Below, piece after piece: positions 35,004 through 44,198 of a stretch of DNA of 64,000 nucleotides. Every line of letters begins with the position of its first letter. The first letter of the stretch is position 1. Below the pieces are notes generated by a model. It was not told the origin of the DNA and ran no database searches. It saw nothing but the letters and a program-made list of their open reading frames with translations. Source of the stretch: an uncultured Helicobacteraceae bacterium (GTDB lineage Bacteria > Campylobacterota > Campylobacteria > Campylobacterales > Helicobacteraceae); the NCBI GenBank assembly GCA_910578285.1, contig CAJTQL010000013.1, positions 4,500 to 68,499 of the forward strand, read 5' to 3'. The translations under genes were made by a program, and so were the position numbers.

Positions 35004-36803
35004 ATGCAAAATATTAGGAATATTGCCGTGATTGCCCATGTCGACCATGGAAAAACAACCCTCGTAGATGGACTTTTGACACAATCAGGCACTTTTAGCG
35101 AACGCGAACAAATCGATGAGCGCGTGATGGATAGCAATGATTTGGAGCGCGAACGTGGCATTACGATTCTCTCGAAAAACACCGCGATTCATTATCGGGG
35201 CACGAAGATTAATATCATCGATACACCCGGGCATGCCGACTTTGGCGGCGAGGTGGAACGTGTGCTCAAAATGGTCGATGGCGTGCTGCTGCTTGTCGAT
35301 GCGCAAGAAGGCGTGATGCCCCAGACAAAGTTTGTCGTCAAGAAGGCGCTTAGTTTTGGAATCCGCCCGATTGTTGTTGTTAATAAAATTGATAAGCCCG
35401 CGAGCGAGCCTGATAGAGTCGTTGATGAGGTATTTGATTTGTTTGTAGCAATGGAAGCAAGCGAGTTTCAGCTTGATTTTCCTGTGATTTATGCTGCTGC
35501 ACGTGATGGGTATGCTATTAAAAATCTAGGTGATGAGAAAAAAAACCTTGAACCTCTGTTTGAGGCGATTTTGGAATATGTCCCAGCGCCGAGCGGCAGC
35601 CGCGACAATGCCTTGCAAATGCAGATTTTTACGCTTGATTATGATAACTATGTGGGCAAGATTGGTATTGCCCGTGTATTTAACGGCGTTGTCAAAAAGG
35701 GCGCGAATGTCATGCTTGCCAAAGGCGATGGCGAAAAGGAAACAGGCAGAATCACCAAGCTCATTGGCTTTTTGGGGCTTGCGCGCACAGAGATTGATGA
35801 GGCGCAAGCCGGCGATATTGTCGCTATTGCAGGATTCAATGCAGTTGATGTTGGCGATTCGATTGTGGACCCCAATAACCCGATGCCGCTTGACCCAATG
35901 CACCTCGAAGAGCCGACAATGAGTGTCGTTTTTGCCGTCAATGATAGTCCGCTAGCGGGCACAGAGGGCAAGCATGTAACAGCAAACAAGCTCAAAGACC
36001 GCTTGCTCAAAGAAATGCAGACCAATATCGCAATGAAATGTGAAGAAATGGGCGAAGGAAAGTTTCGTGTGAGCGGGCGAGGGGAGCTACAAATCACGAT
36101 TCTAGCCGAGAATTTGCGCCGCGAGGGATTTGAGTTTAGCATTTCGCGCCCCGAGGTGATTATCAAAGATGAGAATGGCACAAAAAGCGAGCCTTTTGAG
36201 CATCTCGTTATCGATACGCCGCAGGATTTTAGCGGCACAATCATCGAGCGCTTGGGGCGGCGCAGGGCAGAGATGAAGGCGATGAATCCAATGGGCGAGG
36301 GATTCACTCGGCTTGAGTTTGAAATCCCTGCAAGAGGGCTCATCGGATATCGCAGCGAGTTTTTGACAGATACAAAAGGCGAAGGCGTGATGAATCATAG
36401 CTTTTTGGAGTTTCGCCCATTTAGTGGCAGTGTGGAATCCCGCAAAAATGGGGCTTTGGTTAGTATGGAAAATGGCGAAGCAACAGGATTTTCTTTATTT
36501 AATATCCAAGAAAGGGGCGTACTCTTTATCGCCCCACAAACAAAAGTTTATGTGGGAATGGTCATCGGTGAGCATAGTCGCGATAATGATTTAGACGTGA
36601 ATCCTATTAAGTCTAAACATCTTACAAATATGCGTGCAAGTGGAAGCGATGACGCCATTAAGCTGATTCCCCCTAGAGATTTAACTTTGGAGCGTGCATT
36701 GGAATGGATAGAAGATGATGAAATTTTGGAGGTAACACCCAAAAACATTCGGATTCGTAAAAAAATCCTTGAACCAAATGAACGCAAAAGGCAGAAGAAA
36801 TAA
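35004..36803 (+). CDS. typA: Ribosome-associated GTPase TypA/BipA
   Basis: 599 residues from ATG 35004, the usual BipA length and N-terminus (MQNIRNIAVIAHVDHGKTTL); a longer reading upstream runs inside the SDR gene. G1 AHVDHGKTT, G2 RERGITI, G3 DTPGHADFG and G4 NKID are intact, followed by EF-G-like domains II, III and V and the BipA-specific C-terminal domain (ALEWIEDDEILEVTPKNIRIRKK, read in two parts). It assists ribosome assembly and stress adaptation. CAGGAGATTT precedes the start. Confidence 0.94.
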   Translation: MQNIRNIAVIAHVDHGKTTLVDGLLTQSGTFSEREQIDERVMDSNDLERERGITILSKNTAIHYRGTKINIIDTPGHADFGGEVERVLKMVDGVLLLVDAQEGVMPQTKFVVKKALSFGIRPIVVVNKIDKPASEPDRVVDEVFDLFVAMEASEFQLDFPVIYAAARDGYAIKNLGDEKKNLEPLFEAILEYVPAPSGSRDNALQMQIFTLDYDNYVGKIGIARVFNGVVKKGANVMLAKGDGEKETGRITKLIGFLGLARTEIDEAQAGDIVAIAGFNAVDVGDSIVDPNNPMPLDPMHLEEPTMSVVFAVNDSPLAGTEGKHVTANKLKDRLLKEMQTNIAMKCEEMGEGKFRVSGRGELQITILAENLRREGFEFSISRPEVIIKDENGTKSEPFEHLVIDTPQDFSGTIIERLGRRRAEMKAMNPMGEGFTRLEFEIPARGLIGYRSEFLTDTKGEGVMNHSFLEFRPFSGSVESRKNGALVSMENGEATGFSLFNIQERGVLFIAPQTKVYVGMVIGEHSRDNDLDVNPIKSKHLTNMRASGSDDAIKLIPPRDLTLERALEWIEDDEILEVTPKNIRIRKKILEPNERKRQKK

Positions 36804-36855
36804 AATCGCAATTCTAGATTAAAAGATTGGGGACTACGAAAGGAATCGAATTATA

Positions 36856-39276
36856 ATGTCAGGATTGAAAGTTATCAAACGCAATGGTTGTACAGAGCTT
36901 TTGGATATTTCTAAGATTCAGAAATTTACAAAAGAAGCTGTCGAAGGCTTGAATGATGTGAATCAAAGCGAACTTGAAGTCGATGCACGCATTCAATTTC
37001 GCGATAAAATCACAACAGAAGAAATCCAACAAACTTTGATTAAAACAGCTGCGGATAAAATTGATATTGATAGACCCGATTGGACTTTTGTTGCTGCACG
37101 GCTTTTTTTGTATGATTTATACCATAAAGTCATGCATAATGTGGGTAAGGGCGATGCAGCAAAATATTTTGCCACTGATAAAGCAGACTATGGACATCTG
37201 CGCGATTATTTTGCACATGGTGAGGCATGTGGTCGAATCATTGTTGGGCTTGCTGCGAAATTTGATTTGGATTTGCTTCAATCTCATATTGTTCCCGAAC
37301 GCGATTTGCAATTTACATATCTTGGAATTAAAACTCTGTATGACAGGTATTTACTCAAAGATAAAAGCAATTCCCCGATTGAATTGCCACAACAAATGTT
37401 TATGGCAATTGCCATGTTTTTAGCTCACAATGAAAAAGACCCAAATTATTGGGCAATTGCCTTTTATGATATGCTGTCTAAATTTGAAGTGATGGCAGCC
37501 ACACCCACACTTAGCAATGCGCGCACACCAAGACATCAGCTAAGTTCTTGTTATGTTGGTAGTACGCCCGACAATATCGAAGGAATCTTTGATGCGTACA
37601 AAGAAATGGCGCTTTTGAGTAAATATGGTGGTGGAATTGGTTGGGATTATTCTAAAGTTCGTGGGCTTGGAAGCGCAATTGATGGACATAAAAATGCCGC
37701 TGGTGGTGTTGTGCCATTTTTGAAAATCACAAATGATATTGCTGTGGCTGTTGACCAGCTTGGAACGCGCAAAGGCGCGATTAGTGTCTATCTTGAAGTT
37801 TGGCATCGTGATATTTTTGATTTTGTCGATCTCAAGAAAAATAGTGGTGAAGAAAGACGGCGCACGCATGACCTTTTCCCTGCATTATGGATTTGTGATT
37901 TGTTTATGGAACGAATCGAGGCAAATGCGCATTGGACATTGTTGGATTCTAATGAGTGTGGAGATTTAACCGAGCTCTATGGAGAAGCTTTTACCAAACG
38001 TTATTTAGAATATGAAGCAAGAGATGATATTTTTAAAGAAGTTGTGAGTGCAAAGGATTTATGGAAGAAGATTTTAGGTAATTATTTTGAAACAGGAGCA
38101 CCTTTTTTATGTTTCAAAGATAATGCAAATCGTAGCAACCCTAATGCGCATAATGGAATCATTCGCTCAAGTAATCTTTGTACGGAAATTTTTCAAAATA
38201 CAGAGCCAAATTATTATCGTATTTGTGTTGAGTTTGATGATGGAACCATAACATATTTTGATGAGAATGAGCGGGTAATTACCGATAGTGGAATCGTCAA
38301 AAAGGCAAATAAACTTACGAGCATTGATTCTTTAGAGGGCAAGAATATTTTTATTGCGCGCCGTGAAGGGCAAGAAGGAAAAAGTGCAGTTTGTAATCTT
38401 GCAAGCATTAATCTTTCTAAAGTCAACACACCTGAAGATATACAGCGCGTTGTTCCTATTGCTGTGCGTATGCTTGATAATGTGATTAATCTCAATTTTT
38501 ATCCTACGCGAAAAGTCAAAGTAACAAATATGCAAACACGTGCAATTGGATTAGGCGTTATGGGTGAAGCACAAATGCTTGCCAAAAATCATATTCAATG
38601 GGGAAGCAAAGAACATTTTGAAAAAATTGATTTACTCATGGAATCGATTAGCTATCATACAATTTTAGCAAGTTCAAAACTTGCAGCTGAAAAAGGGAGC
38701 TATCCTCTTTTTGAAGGTTCGCATTGGAGCAAAGGAATCTTTCCTATTGATGTAGCAAATGCTGCTGCGAAACAGCTTGTTGTGCGAGATTTATTTACAC
38801 AATCTTATGATTGGCAGGGATTGCGAGAAATTGTTAAAAAACAAGGTATTCGTAATGGATATTTAATGGCGATTGCACCCACAAGCTCCATTAGTATTTT
38901 AGTAGGGACAACACAAACTGTTGAGCCAATTTATAAGAAGAAATGGTTTGAAGAAAATTTAAGTGGTATGATTCCTGTTGTTGTTCCAAATCTGACAATC
39001 GATAATTGGAGTTTTTATCCGTCCGCTTATGAGCTTGACCAAAACTTGTTGATTAAGGCAGCAGCGATTCGACAAAAATGGATTGACCAAGGACAGAGTA
39101 CAAATATTTTTGTTACGTTAGATAAAGCAAGTGGGAAATATCTCAATGATATTTATTTCAATGCTTGGAGGTTGGGGCTGAAATCAACCTACTATCTTCG
39201 TAGTCAGAGTCCCGAGGCGCTCGAAAATGTGGAATCAAGTATAGATCGTTCGTTTGAATGCGAGGGTTGTCAATAG
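36856..39276 (+). CDS. nrdA: Class Ia ribonucleoside-diphosphate reductase alpha subunit
   Basis: 806 residues. An ATP-cone-like N-terminus (VIKRNGCTELLDISKI) precedes the ten-stranded barrel. Catalytic motifs LSSCYVG, SSNLCTEIF (cysteine and glutamate of the active site) and NGYLMAIAPTSSIS are visible, and the C-terminus ends CEGCQ, the redox-active pair reduced by thioredoxin. It makes deoxyribonucleotides with the radical subunit NrdB, which is not in the window. Codons become more AT-rich within this gene and the next. Eleven bases separate it from the PIN-PhoH gene. Confidence 0.93.
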   Translation: MSGLKVIKRNGCTELLDISKIQKFTKEAVEGLNDVNQSELEVDARIQFRDKITTEEIQQTLIKTAADKIDIDRPDWTFVAARLFLYDLYHKVMHNVGKGDAAKYFATDKADYGHLRDYFAHGEACGRIIVGLAAKFDLDLLQSHIVPERDLQFTYLGIKTLYDRYLLKDKSNSPIELPQQMFMAIAMFLAHNEKDPNYWAIAFYDMLSKFEVMAATPTLSNARTPRHQLSSCYVGSTPDNIEGIFDAYKEMALLSKYGGGIGWDYSKVRGLGSAIDGHKNAAGGVVPFLKITNDIAVAVDQLGTRKGAISVYLEVWHRDIFDFVDLKKNSGEERRRTHDLFPALWICDLFMERIEANAHWTLLDSNECGDLTELYGEAFTKRYLEYEARDDIFKEVVSAKDLWKKILGNYFETGAPFLCFKDNANRSNPNAHNGIIRSSNLCTEIFQNTEPNYYRICVEFDDGTITYFDENERVITDSGIVKKANKLTSIDSLEGKNIFIARREGQEGKSAVCNLASINLSKVNTPEDIQRVVPIAVRMLDNVINLNFYPTRKVKVTNMQTRAIGLGVMGEAQMLAKNHIQWGSKEHFEKIDLLMESISYHTILASSKLAAEKGSYPLFEGSHWSKGIFPIDVANAAAKQLVVRDLFTQSYDWQGLREIVKKQGIRNGYLMAIAPTSSISILVGTTQTVEPIYKKKWFEENLSGMIPVVVPNLTIDNWSFYPSAYELDQNLLIKAAAIRQKWIDQGQSTNIFVTLDKASGKYLNDIYFNAWRLGLKSTYYLRSQSPEALENVESSIDRSFECEGCQ

Positions 39277-39287
39277 GTGGTCGTTGT

Positions 39288-40700
39288 ATGAAAAAGCGCT
39301 ATCTCATTGATACATCAATTATCCTTGATAGCGTAGAGAATCTCTCCATTCTCTATGGAGGAGAAAATATTCTTTTTATCAGTGATATTGTTCTTTTGGA
39401 GCTTAGTAAGAAAAAGGAAACTTTGGGACAAAGTGGTTATTTTAGTCGCGAATTTTTTCGGCTCATCAATCATAATCTGGGCAAAGAAATTGAGCCTGAA
39501 ACCATTGGCTTAAGCCCACTAAAAAATGGTGATTTTTTATGGCAAACATATCTTAAAGATGGTGAAAATCTCATTCCTTTTTATGTTCTTTCACGTTCTT
39601 TTTATGAAACACCTATGTCAGACTGGGGGCAAAATGACCTCAAAATTGCTGAAATTGCTCTTGATTATAACCTTACGCTGATTACTAATGATACAGCGTT
39701 AAAGATTCATTCTCTTTCACGCGGAATTCAAGCAGAATCATTATTGCGAGATAGTGTGAATAATGTAGATTCAATTGATTTTTTTTACCAACATACCTGC
39801 CATATTGATACATTACATTCTTTGAAAGAACAAACATGGTTTCAAAATCTAAGCGATTGGAGTTTAATAGAAATTATTGAAGAAGAAAACACGGGTAATG
39901 CACATTATCTCAATGGAAAAAAGCAATTTGGTTTTAAAATTAAAGGCGCATTTGTTCCACAAAATCTTGATGAAATTATTAAAACACATTCTCCTTATAT
40001 TACTCCGCTTAATCTTGAACAAAAACTTTATTATGCCTTGTTGCTCCATTCTAACAATCGCATCACTGTTGCGAGCGGGGCGACAGGAAGCGGAAAGACG
40101 CTCATCGCTTTGCAAGCAGGGATTACACTTTTTAAATTAGGTATTGTTGATGGAATCGTCTATTTGCGCAATACAATCACGGCAAATGATAAAGAAGCCG
40201 AGCTAGGATTCCGCAAAGGCGGCGAGTTTGAAAAACTCGATTATTTTATGTATCCCCTTTATAGTGCAATTAACTTTACAATTACCAAAATGCAAAAAGA
40301 ATCTCTTGCAAAGCGGATTGAATATCGAGGAGAGAGCAAGGGCGAACAACGTGCAGAAGCCACAGAATATTTTATGAAAAAACATAATATTTCAATTATT
40401 GACATTGCCCATGCGCGCGGAATCACAATCTCGCGTAAGTTTGTAATTTTTGACGAAGTGCAAAATGCGTCCAATGCCACAGTAAAACTCATCGGTACAC
40501 GTATGGGCGAAGAAAGCCGCATTGTCTTTTTGGGCGACCTCAAACAAATCGATCACCCCTATCTAAGTCGTAATCGCAATGGACTCGCAACATTGCTTAA
40601 AATCGCGAGTATTGATGACTATATCGCCGCAATCAAGCTCAAACAAACGATTCGTAGCGAAATTGCCGGGTGGTTTGAAGATAGATTCAATGTATTATAA
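39288..40700 (+). CDS. PIN-PhoH family ATPase/ribonuclease-like protein
   Basis: 470 residues from ATG 39288, with AGGTGG upstream. The N-terminal PIN domain has the YLIDTSIILD start and later acidic residues (QNDLKIAEIAL, LITND). The C-terminal PhoH ATPase has Walker A ASGATGSGKTLIAL, a FDEVQNAS Walker B-like segment and LGDLKQIDHP sensor. This PIN-PhoH (PhoH2/YlaK-like) arrangement is linked to RNA unwinding and cleavage in other bacteria; the role here is not known. Its 3' end overlaps the convergent 40619 ORF by 82 bases. Confidence 0.85.
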   Translation: MKKRYLIDTSIILDSVENLSILYGGENILFISDIVLLELSKKKETLGQSGYFSREFFRLINHNLGKEIEPETIGLSPLKNGDFLWQTYLKDGENLIPFYVLSRSFYETPMSDWGQNDLKIAEIALDYNLTLITNDTALKIHSLSRGIQAESLLRDSVNNVDSIDFFYQHTCHIDTLHSLKEQTWFQNLSDWSLIEIIEEENTGNAHYLNGKKQFGFKIKGAFVPQNLDEIIKTHSPYITPLNLEQKLYYALLLHSNNRITVASGATGSGKTLIALQAGITLFKLGIVDGIVYLRNTITANDKEAELGFRKGGEFEKLDYFMYPLYSAINFTITKMQKESLAKRIEYRGESKGEQRAEATEYFMKKHNISIIDIAHARGITISRKFVIFDEVQNASNATVKLIGTRMGEESRIVFLGDLKQIDHPYLSRNRNGLATLLKIASIDDYIAAIKLKQTIRSEIAGWFEDRFNVL

Positions 40701-41332
40701 TGAAAAGCATCATCCTTTAAATTCTTGCTGCTATGCTCGTGTTTTTCTTCATTGATGCTATTATTCTCTCTCTTCTCATACTCATAGTGATTGTTTTGAA
40801 AGACTTTACCACCGCTTTCTTTATCTCCATAATTAGAGGTTCTTAATGGAGCAGACTCATAAGGAGCAAAGCCAAAGAAGCCTTCAATATTTTGTATATT
40901 ACTTTTTTCGCTTTGAATAAACTTTATCAAACTTCTTTTGTAAGCCTGATAATGAAAGAATATAGCATTTTTAAAATATTCTTTAGCTTGAATTGTTATA
41001 TCTTTATAACCTTGTCTAAAAAAGAGATAATCTTTGTCAAAATCAGTAGTTTGTTTTTTCCATTTCTTTTTATTTGTATCATTATTTTTATATTTTTGCG
41101 TAAAATTATCTATGAGTTGCATTTGTGTAGTTTTACTATGTTTTTCTAGTTTAGATTCTAAGATATAGTTTTTCTTTAGCTCATCACTTAATGTGCCTTG
41201 AAAACTTTCATCAATAAGTTGATATTCTTTTTTTAATCCTAAAAATACATGAGGGATTACTCCCTCTCCCCAGCCCCAAGTATCTACATATACCCCTAGA
41301 GTGTAGTATTTTTGATAGAGTTTATCTGGCAT
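40619..41332 (-). CDS. Unrecognised protein, probably 3'-truncated
   Basis: 237 residues from ATG 41332 (GGAAGAATATAATA upstream). The body is Lys/Tyr/Phe-rich (VYVDTWGWGEGVIPHVFLGL, LFFRQGYKDITIQAKEYF) with a GFFGFAPYESAPLRTSNYGD segment; no domain is recognised. The last 27 or so residues are read from the antisense strand of the PhoH gene, a different composition, so the original C-terminus was probably lost at the junction near 40700. It is the last gene of the AT-rich PAAR-like island and overlaps the gene before it by 11 bases. Confidence 0.6.
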   Translation of the reverse strand: MPDKLYQKYYTLGVYVDTWGWGEGVIPHVFLGLKKEYQLIDESFQGTLSDELKKNYILESKLEKHSKTTQMQLIDNFTQKYKNNDTNKKKWKKQTTDFDKDYLFFRQGYKDITIQAKEYFKNAIFFHYQAYKRSLIKFIQSEKSNIQNIEGFFGFAPYESAPLRTSNYGDKESGGKVFQNNHYEYEKRENNSINEEKHEHSSKNLKDDAFHYNTLNLSSNHPAISLRIVCLSLIAAI

Positions 41333-41933
41333 TATTATATTCTTCCTTTGCTGATTCAAGACCACCATCTACTCCAAACCTTACATCGCTTTTTGCACCG
41401 ATATTGTGTTGTTCTTTAAAAGCCATAGTTAAGAATGAGACCTGTTCGGGTATCTTTATCCCGCATTTTAAAAACTTCTCACTTATCGGGCTCCCTTTAG
41501 TAAAAAGTATAAATTCTGTCCAATATCTGTCATAAGCATAACTAAGAATCATTTGATAAACAATGCTAGAAGCCTCATGCTCGGGATAGGGTTGGAAGTC
41601 CTTATGAAGACTCATGCGATATTCATAAATGCTTTTTGATATAAGAACATATTTAGAAGAAAAATAATACTCTACTTTAGCATTATGCAAAGCTTTCATT
41701 TTTTCAAACTCTTCTTGTGTTATAGGTCTTGCATACACTACCTTGCCTATCTCTTCTTTACAAAGTCTCTCATATTCCTTATATTCAGAATCTAAAGCCT
41801 TAGGGATAAAGGCACGATAACTTGTAGGATAATAAATTGAACCCCCACACATCACATATAAAATAAAAATTCCGATGATTGCTAAGAATATATATATATA
41901 TATATATATCATTTTATGTCTTTTATGCTGCAT
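41322..41933 (-). CDS. Membrane-anchored unknown protein with (AT)11 repeat in its start region
   Basis: 203 residues from ATG 41933, which has GGAGAAAGA upstream. After MQHKRHKM the repeat encodes alternating Ile/Tyr, leading into a single membrane helix (FLAIIGIFILYVMCGG). The rest is a soluble domain with ITQEEFEKMKALHNAKVEYY and YAYDRYWTEFILFTKGSPIS. It overlaps the end of the PAAR-like gene by 11 bases, a place where effectors or immunity proteins often lie. A change of one AT unit would shift the frame, so the gene may be phase-variable. No family recognised. Confidence 0.65.
   Translation of the reverse strand: MQHKRHKMIYIYIYIFLAIIGIFILYVMCGGSIYYPTSYRAFIPKALDSEYKEYERLCKEEIGKVVYARPITQEEFEKMKALHNAKVEYYFSSKYVLISKSIYEYRMSLHKDFQPYPEHEASSIVYQMILSYAYDRYWTEFILFTKGSPISEKFLKCGIKIPEQVSFLTMAFKEQHNIGAKSDVRFGVDGGLESAKEEYNNAR
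41888..41909 (-). repeat. (AT)11 dinucleotide repeat inside a coding region
   Basis: Twenty-two bases of strictly alternating A and T directly after an internal ATG of the 41322 gene. Eleven units give the open frame seen; unit changes not divisible by three would close it. Confidence 0.85.
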
Positions 41934-43284
41934 TCTTTCTCCAATGATAATTAGTAATAGATTGATTATACTTAAAATTCTTTAAAGCTTCTTTAGTGAT
42001 ATTCTTAGTATGAGTAGGATTAGGGGCATTGATTTTATAACTATTAGGTTTAGGAATACAAATAAGTGGAACTCCCTTATCAGAGAATACTCCAGAACTT
42101 ACTAGAGATTGCATTATAGGATAATCTTCATTATGCTTTTTTAATCCACGAGAACTAGGAAGTATGAGCGCTACTTGTGTGCAAGGTCCTCCACTTATAG
42201 GAGGATTAGGACAACCTGCAATAGAGCTATAGAGTAAATCAGTTTCTAATATAAAAGGGATATTCTTATCTGTAATACTTTTACCTAGATTGGATTTTAA
42301 TTGCACTACTCCTCCGTGAGAGCATTTCATCTCATTATCTTCTAGTAGAGGGTGAAGCATAGCAGTGCTTAGAGGTTTTAATTGTTCTTTGTGTTGTTTT
42401 TGTTCTCTTTGTATGATAGCTTTATCTTGTTTTTCTTGAGATTCTTTGTTTGTGAGTTCTAGTTTAATATTTAAACTAGAATCTAAGAGAGAATAATTTA
42501 AAAGAGTAAGAGTAGAAGCATTTAAAAAGATAGTAAGTGTGCCTAGATTATTTTCTTCATCTTTAGGGGAGAAGTAATAACTTGGTGTGTCTTGTTTAAT
42601 GGTATTGTCTTTATCTAATTCGCCAAAGAGAAAGGGATTAGATTCTATTTCAGATGAGCCTAGCAGGAGAGTGGAGTAGAAAAAGATTTGAGTAGAGGGA
42701 GAGTTAAGAATATCTAAACTCATAGGCGAACCTTGTTTTGTATTATTGCTCTCTGTATTTGTATTCACATATTCTTGCAGTAGAGATTCTAATTCTTGTA
42801 TATCTATGTAAGTTTTATCTTTAGTAAATATGTCTATTTTATTGTTATGGATATGGATAAGGTGAGAAAGGGAATTGGAAGTATCTAAGAATATGATAAT
42901 GTTATTTTTGTCTTGGGATTCTAAAATGAGGTTATTGGAACTTATCCTATTTCCTTTGTGAGTATTTATGCTGTGAGAATCTATGTCGCTGATTTGATAT
43001 TCTAACTCTTGTGCCTGTTCTTGCTTGATAGTTTGCATTGATTTATAGAGGTCTTTTCTAGCTTCTAAGTATTCATTGCTTATGGAATCTTTGTTGGAGA
43101 GGAAGGAGAGATAAAAAGATGATTTATAATTATAAAATTCCCTTGTATTATTTTCATACAACAAATTATCATCATCAAAATATATACTACTTTCACACTG
43201 ATATAAAGCTTTTAAATAAATTGTTTCAGAATCTTTATTGAGATTATCTATATCTTGTGCAGTCAATAAATTACATTTAATCAT
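41923..43284 (-). CDS. PAAR-like (DUF4280) domain protein with long N-terminal extension
   Basis: 453 residues. The C-terminal region has the DUF4280/PAAR-like signature: MKCSHGGVVQLKSNLGKSI at about residues 326-344, then YSSIAGCPNPP and GGPCTQVALIL, giving the conserved cysteine pattern, and a GVPLICI end. The first 300 residues are Ser/Asn/Leu-rich and unrecognised (LILESQDKNNIIIFLDTSNS). PAAR-like proteins sharpen the tip of type VI or related contractile machines and carry effectors. No other secretion-system gene lies in the window. The ATG overlaps the previous stop by four bases. Confidence 0.75.
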   Translation of the reverse strand: MIKCNLLTAQDIDNLNKDSETIYLKALYQCESSIYFDDDNLLYENNTREFYNYKSSFYLSFLSNKDSISNEYLEARKDLYKSMQTIKQEQAQELEYQISDIDSHSINTHKGNRISSNNLILESQDKNNIIIFLDTSNSLSHLIHIHNNKIDIFTKDKTYIDIQELESLLQEYVNTNTESNNTKQGSPMSLDILNSPSTQIFFYSTLLLGSSEIESNPFLFGELDKDNTIKQDTPSYYFSPKDEENNLGTLTIFLNASTLTLLNYSLLDSSLNIKLELTNKESQEKQDKAIIQREQKQHKEQLKPLSTAMLHPLLEDNEMKCSHGGVVQLKSNLGKSITDKNIPFILETDLLYSSIAGCPNPPISGGPCTQVALILPSSRGLKKHNEDYPIMQSLVSSGVFSDKGVPLICIPKPNSYKINAPNPTHTKNITKEALKNFKYNQSITNYHWRKNAA

Positions 43285-44198
43285 TTTATTTCCTCCGAGA
43301 TTTTTATTGTATCATTTAATTCCTTTAATTGTTTAGTGGTTAGATTTCTCCAAGTATTACTAAAACCTTTAGGTATGAATGCTTTATCTGGTAATATATG
43401 GGGATTAGGGTAAAGTTTATCAGTCATATCAACACCATTAATAAATGTTTCCTTGTGATTATAATTTCCTGAAAATCTTTGCATTATTCTTTGTGTAGTT
43501 TTATGACAATGAGCTACACTAAGCTGCTGCATTTCTTGTTCTGTAAAATAAAAATCAGCTTCCCTAATATAATCAATCATAAAACCTCCAACATAATTTA
43601 CAAGTTTTTCAACTTGTTTTCTTATCCACAAAGAAATAGCTACTCCTCCTATAAAAATAGCTAGCCCAACTACCACTGCACCGACAATACTTACACTTGC
43701 AATGGCTGTGGCTATAAATGCAGTAATCGCTATTCCTGCGGAAGCTACAACACCAATTTGAAAGATTTTGTCTGCTATGATTGTTGCTCCTATCTTAAGA
43801 GTTACTTTTAATCCATCACCTGTTTTTTTGTATTCAATGAGAGCATCAACAAATGTGAGGTGATTACTAGCACGACTGAAAATGATTCTAAAGGGTTTTA
43901 CTATGTGTTCTATATTTTTTATCGTTTCTCCAGCAGTAAGTGTGTTATTTATTGCTCCCGCTACACTATTTACATTTTGTATTTGTTTTTGAATATCTTG
44001 TTCTTTCTTTTCTTGACTTTTCTCTTGCAATGCTTTTATCTTTGCTTCATCTTGTTCTTTTTCCATTTCTTTAAGCATTATTACTGCATTGTCAGCTATA
44101 TCTGCTTGTGTAAGGACATCTTTTAGTGTTTCTACCTCTTGTTTATTGATTTCATTTTCAGATTTTAGTGTTACTTGTATGTTCTCACTCATTGACAT
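43281..44198 (-). CDS. Putative pore-forming or membrane effector-like protein
   Basis: 305 residues. A charged, coiled-coil N-terminal third (KEMEKEQDEAKIKALQEKSQ) is followed by a long hydrophobic block at about residues 145-190 (VVASAGIAITAFIATAIASV and VGAVVVGLAIFIGGVAISLW), rich in Ala/Gly/Val like colicin-type hairpins, and a soluble C-terminus with two His-containing stretches. It overlaps its neighbours by four and ten bases, inside the PAAR-like operon. An effector or an immunity role are both possible; no family recognised. Confidence 0.62.
   Translation of the reverse strand: MSMSENIQVTLKSENEINKQEVETLKDVLTQADIADNAVIMLKEMEKEQDEAKIKALQEKSQEKKEQDIQKQIQNVNSVAGAINNTLTAGETIKNIEHIVKPFRIIFSRASNHLTFVDALIEYKKTGDGLKVTLKIGATIIADKIFQIGVVASAGIAITAFIATAIASVSIVGAVVVGLAIFIGGVAISLWIRKQVEKLVNYVGGFMIDYIREADFYFTEQEMQQLSVAHCHKTTQRIMQRFSGNYNHKETFINGVDMTDKLYPNPHILPDKAFIPKGFSNTWRNLTTKQLKELNDTIKISEEIK

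Noticed and set aside
35648..36343. 231-codon minus-strand frame inside typA
   Set aside because: Antisense to conserved TypA domains with no supporting signal.
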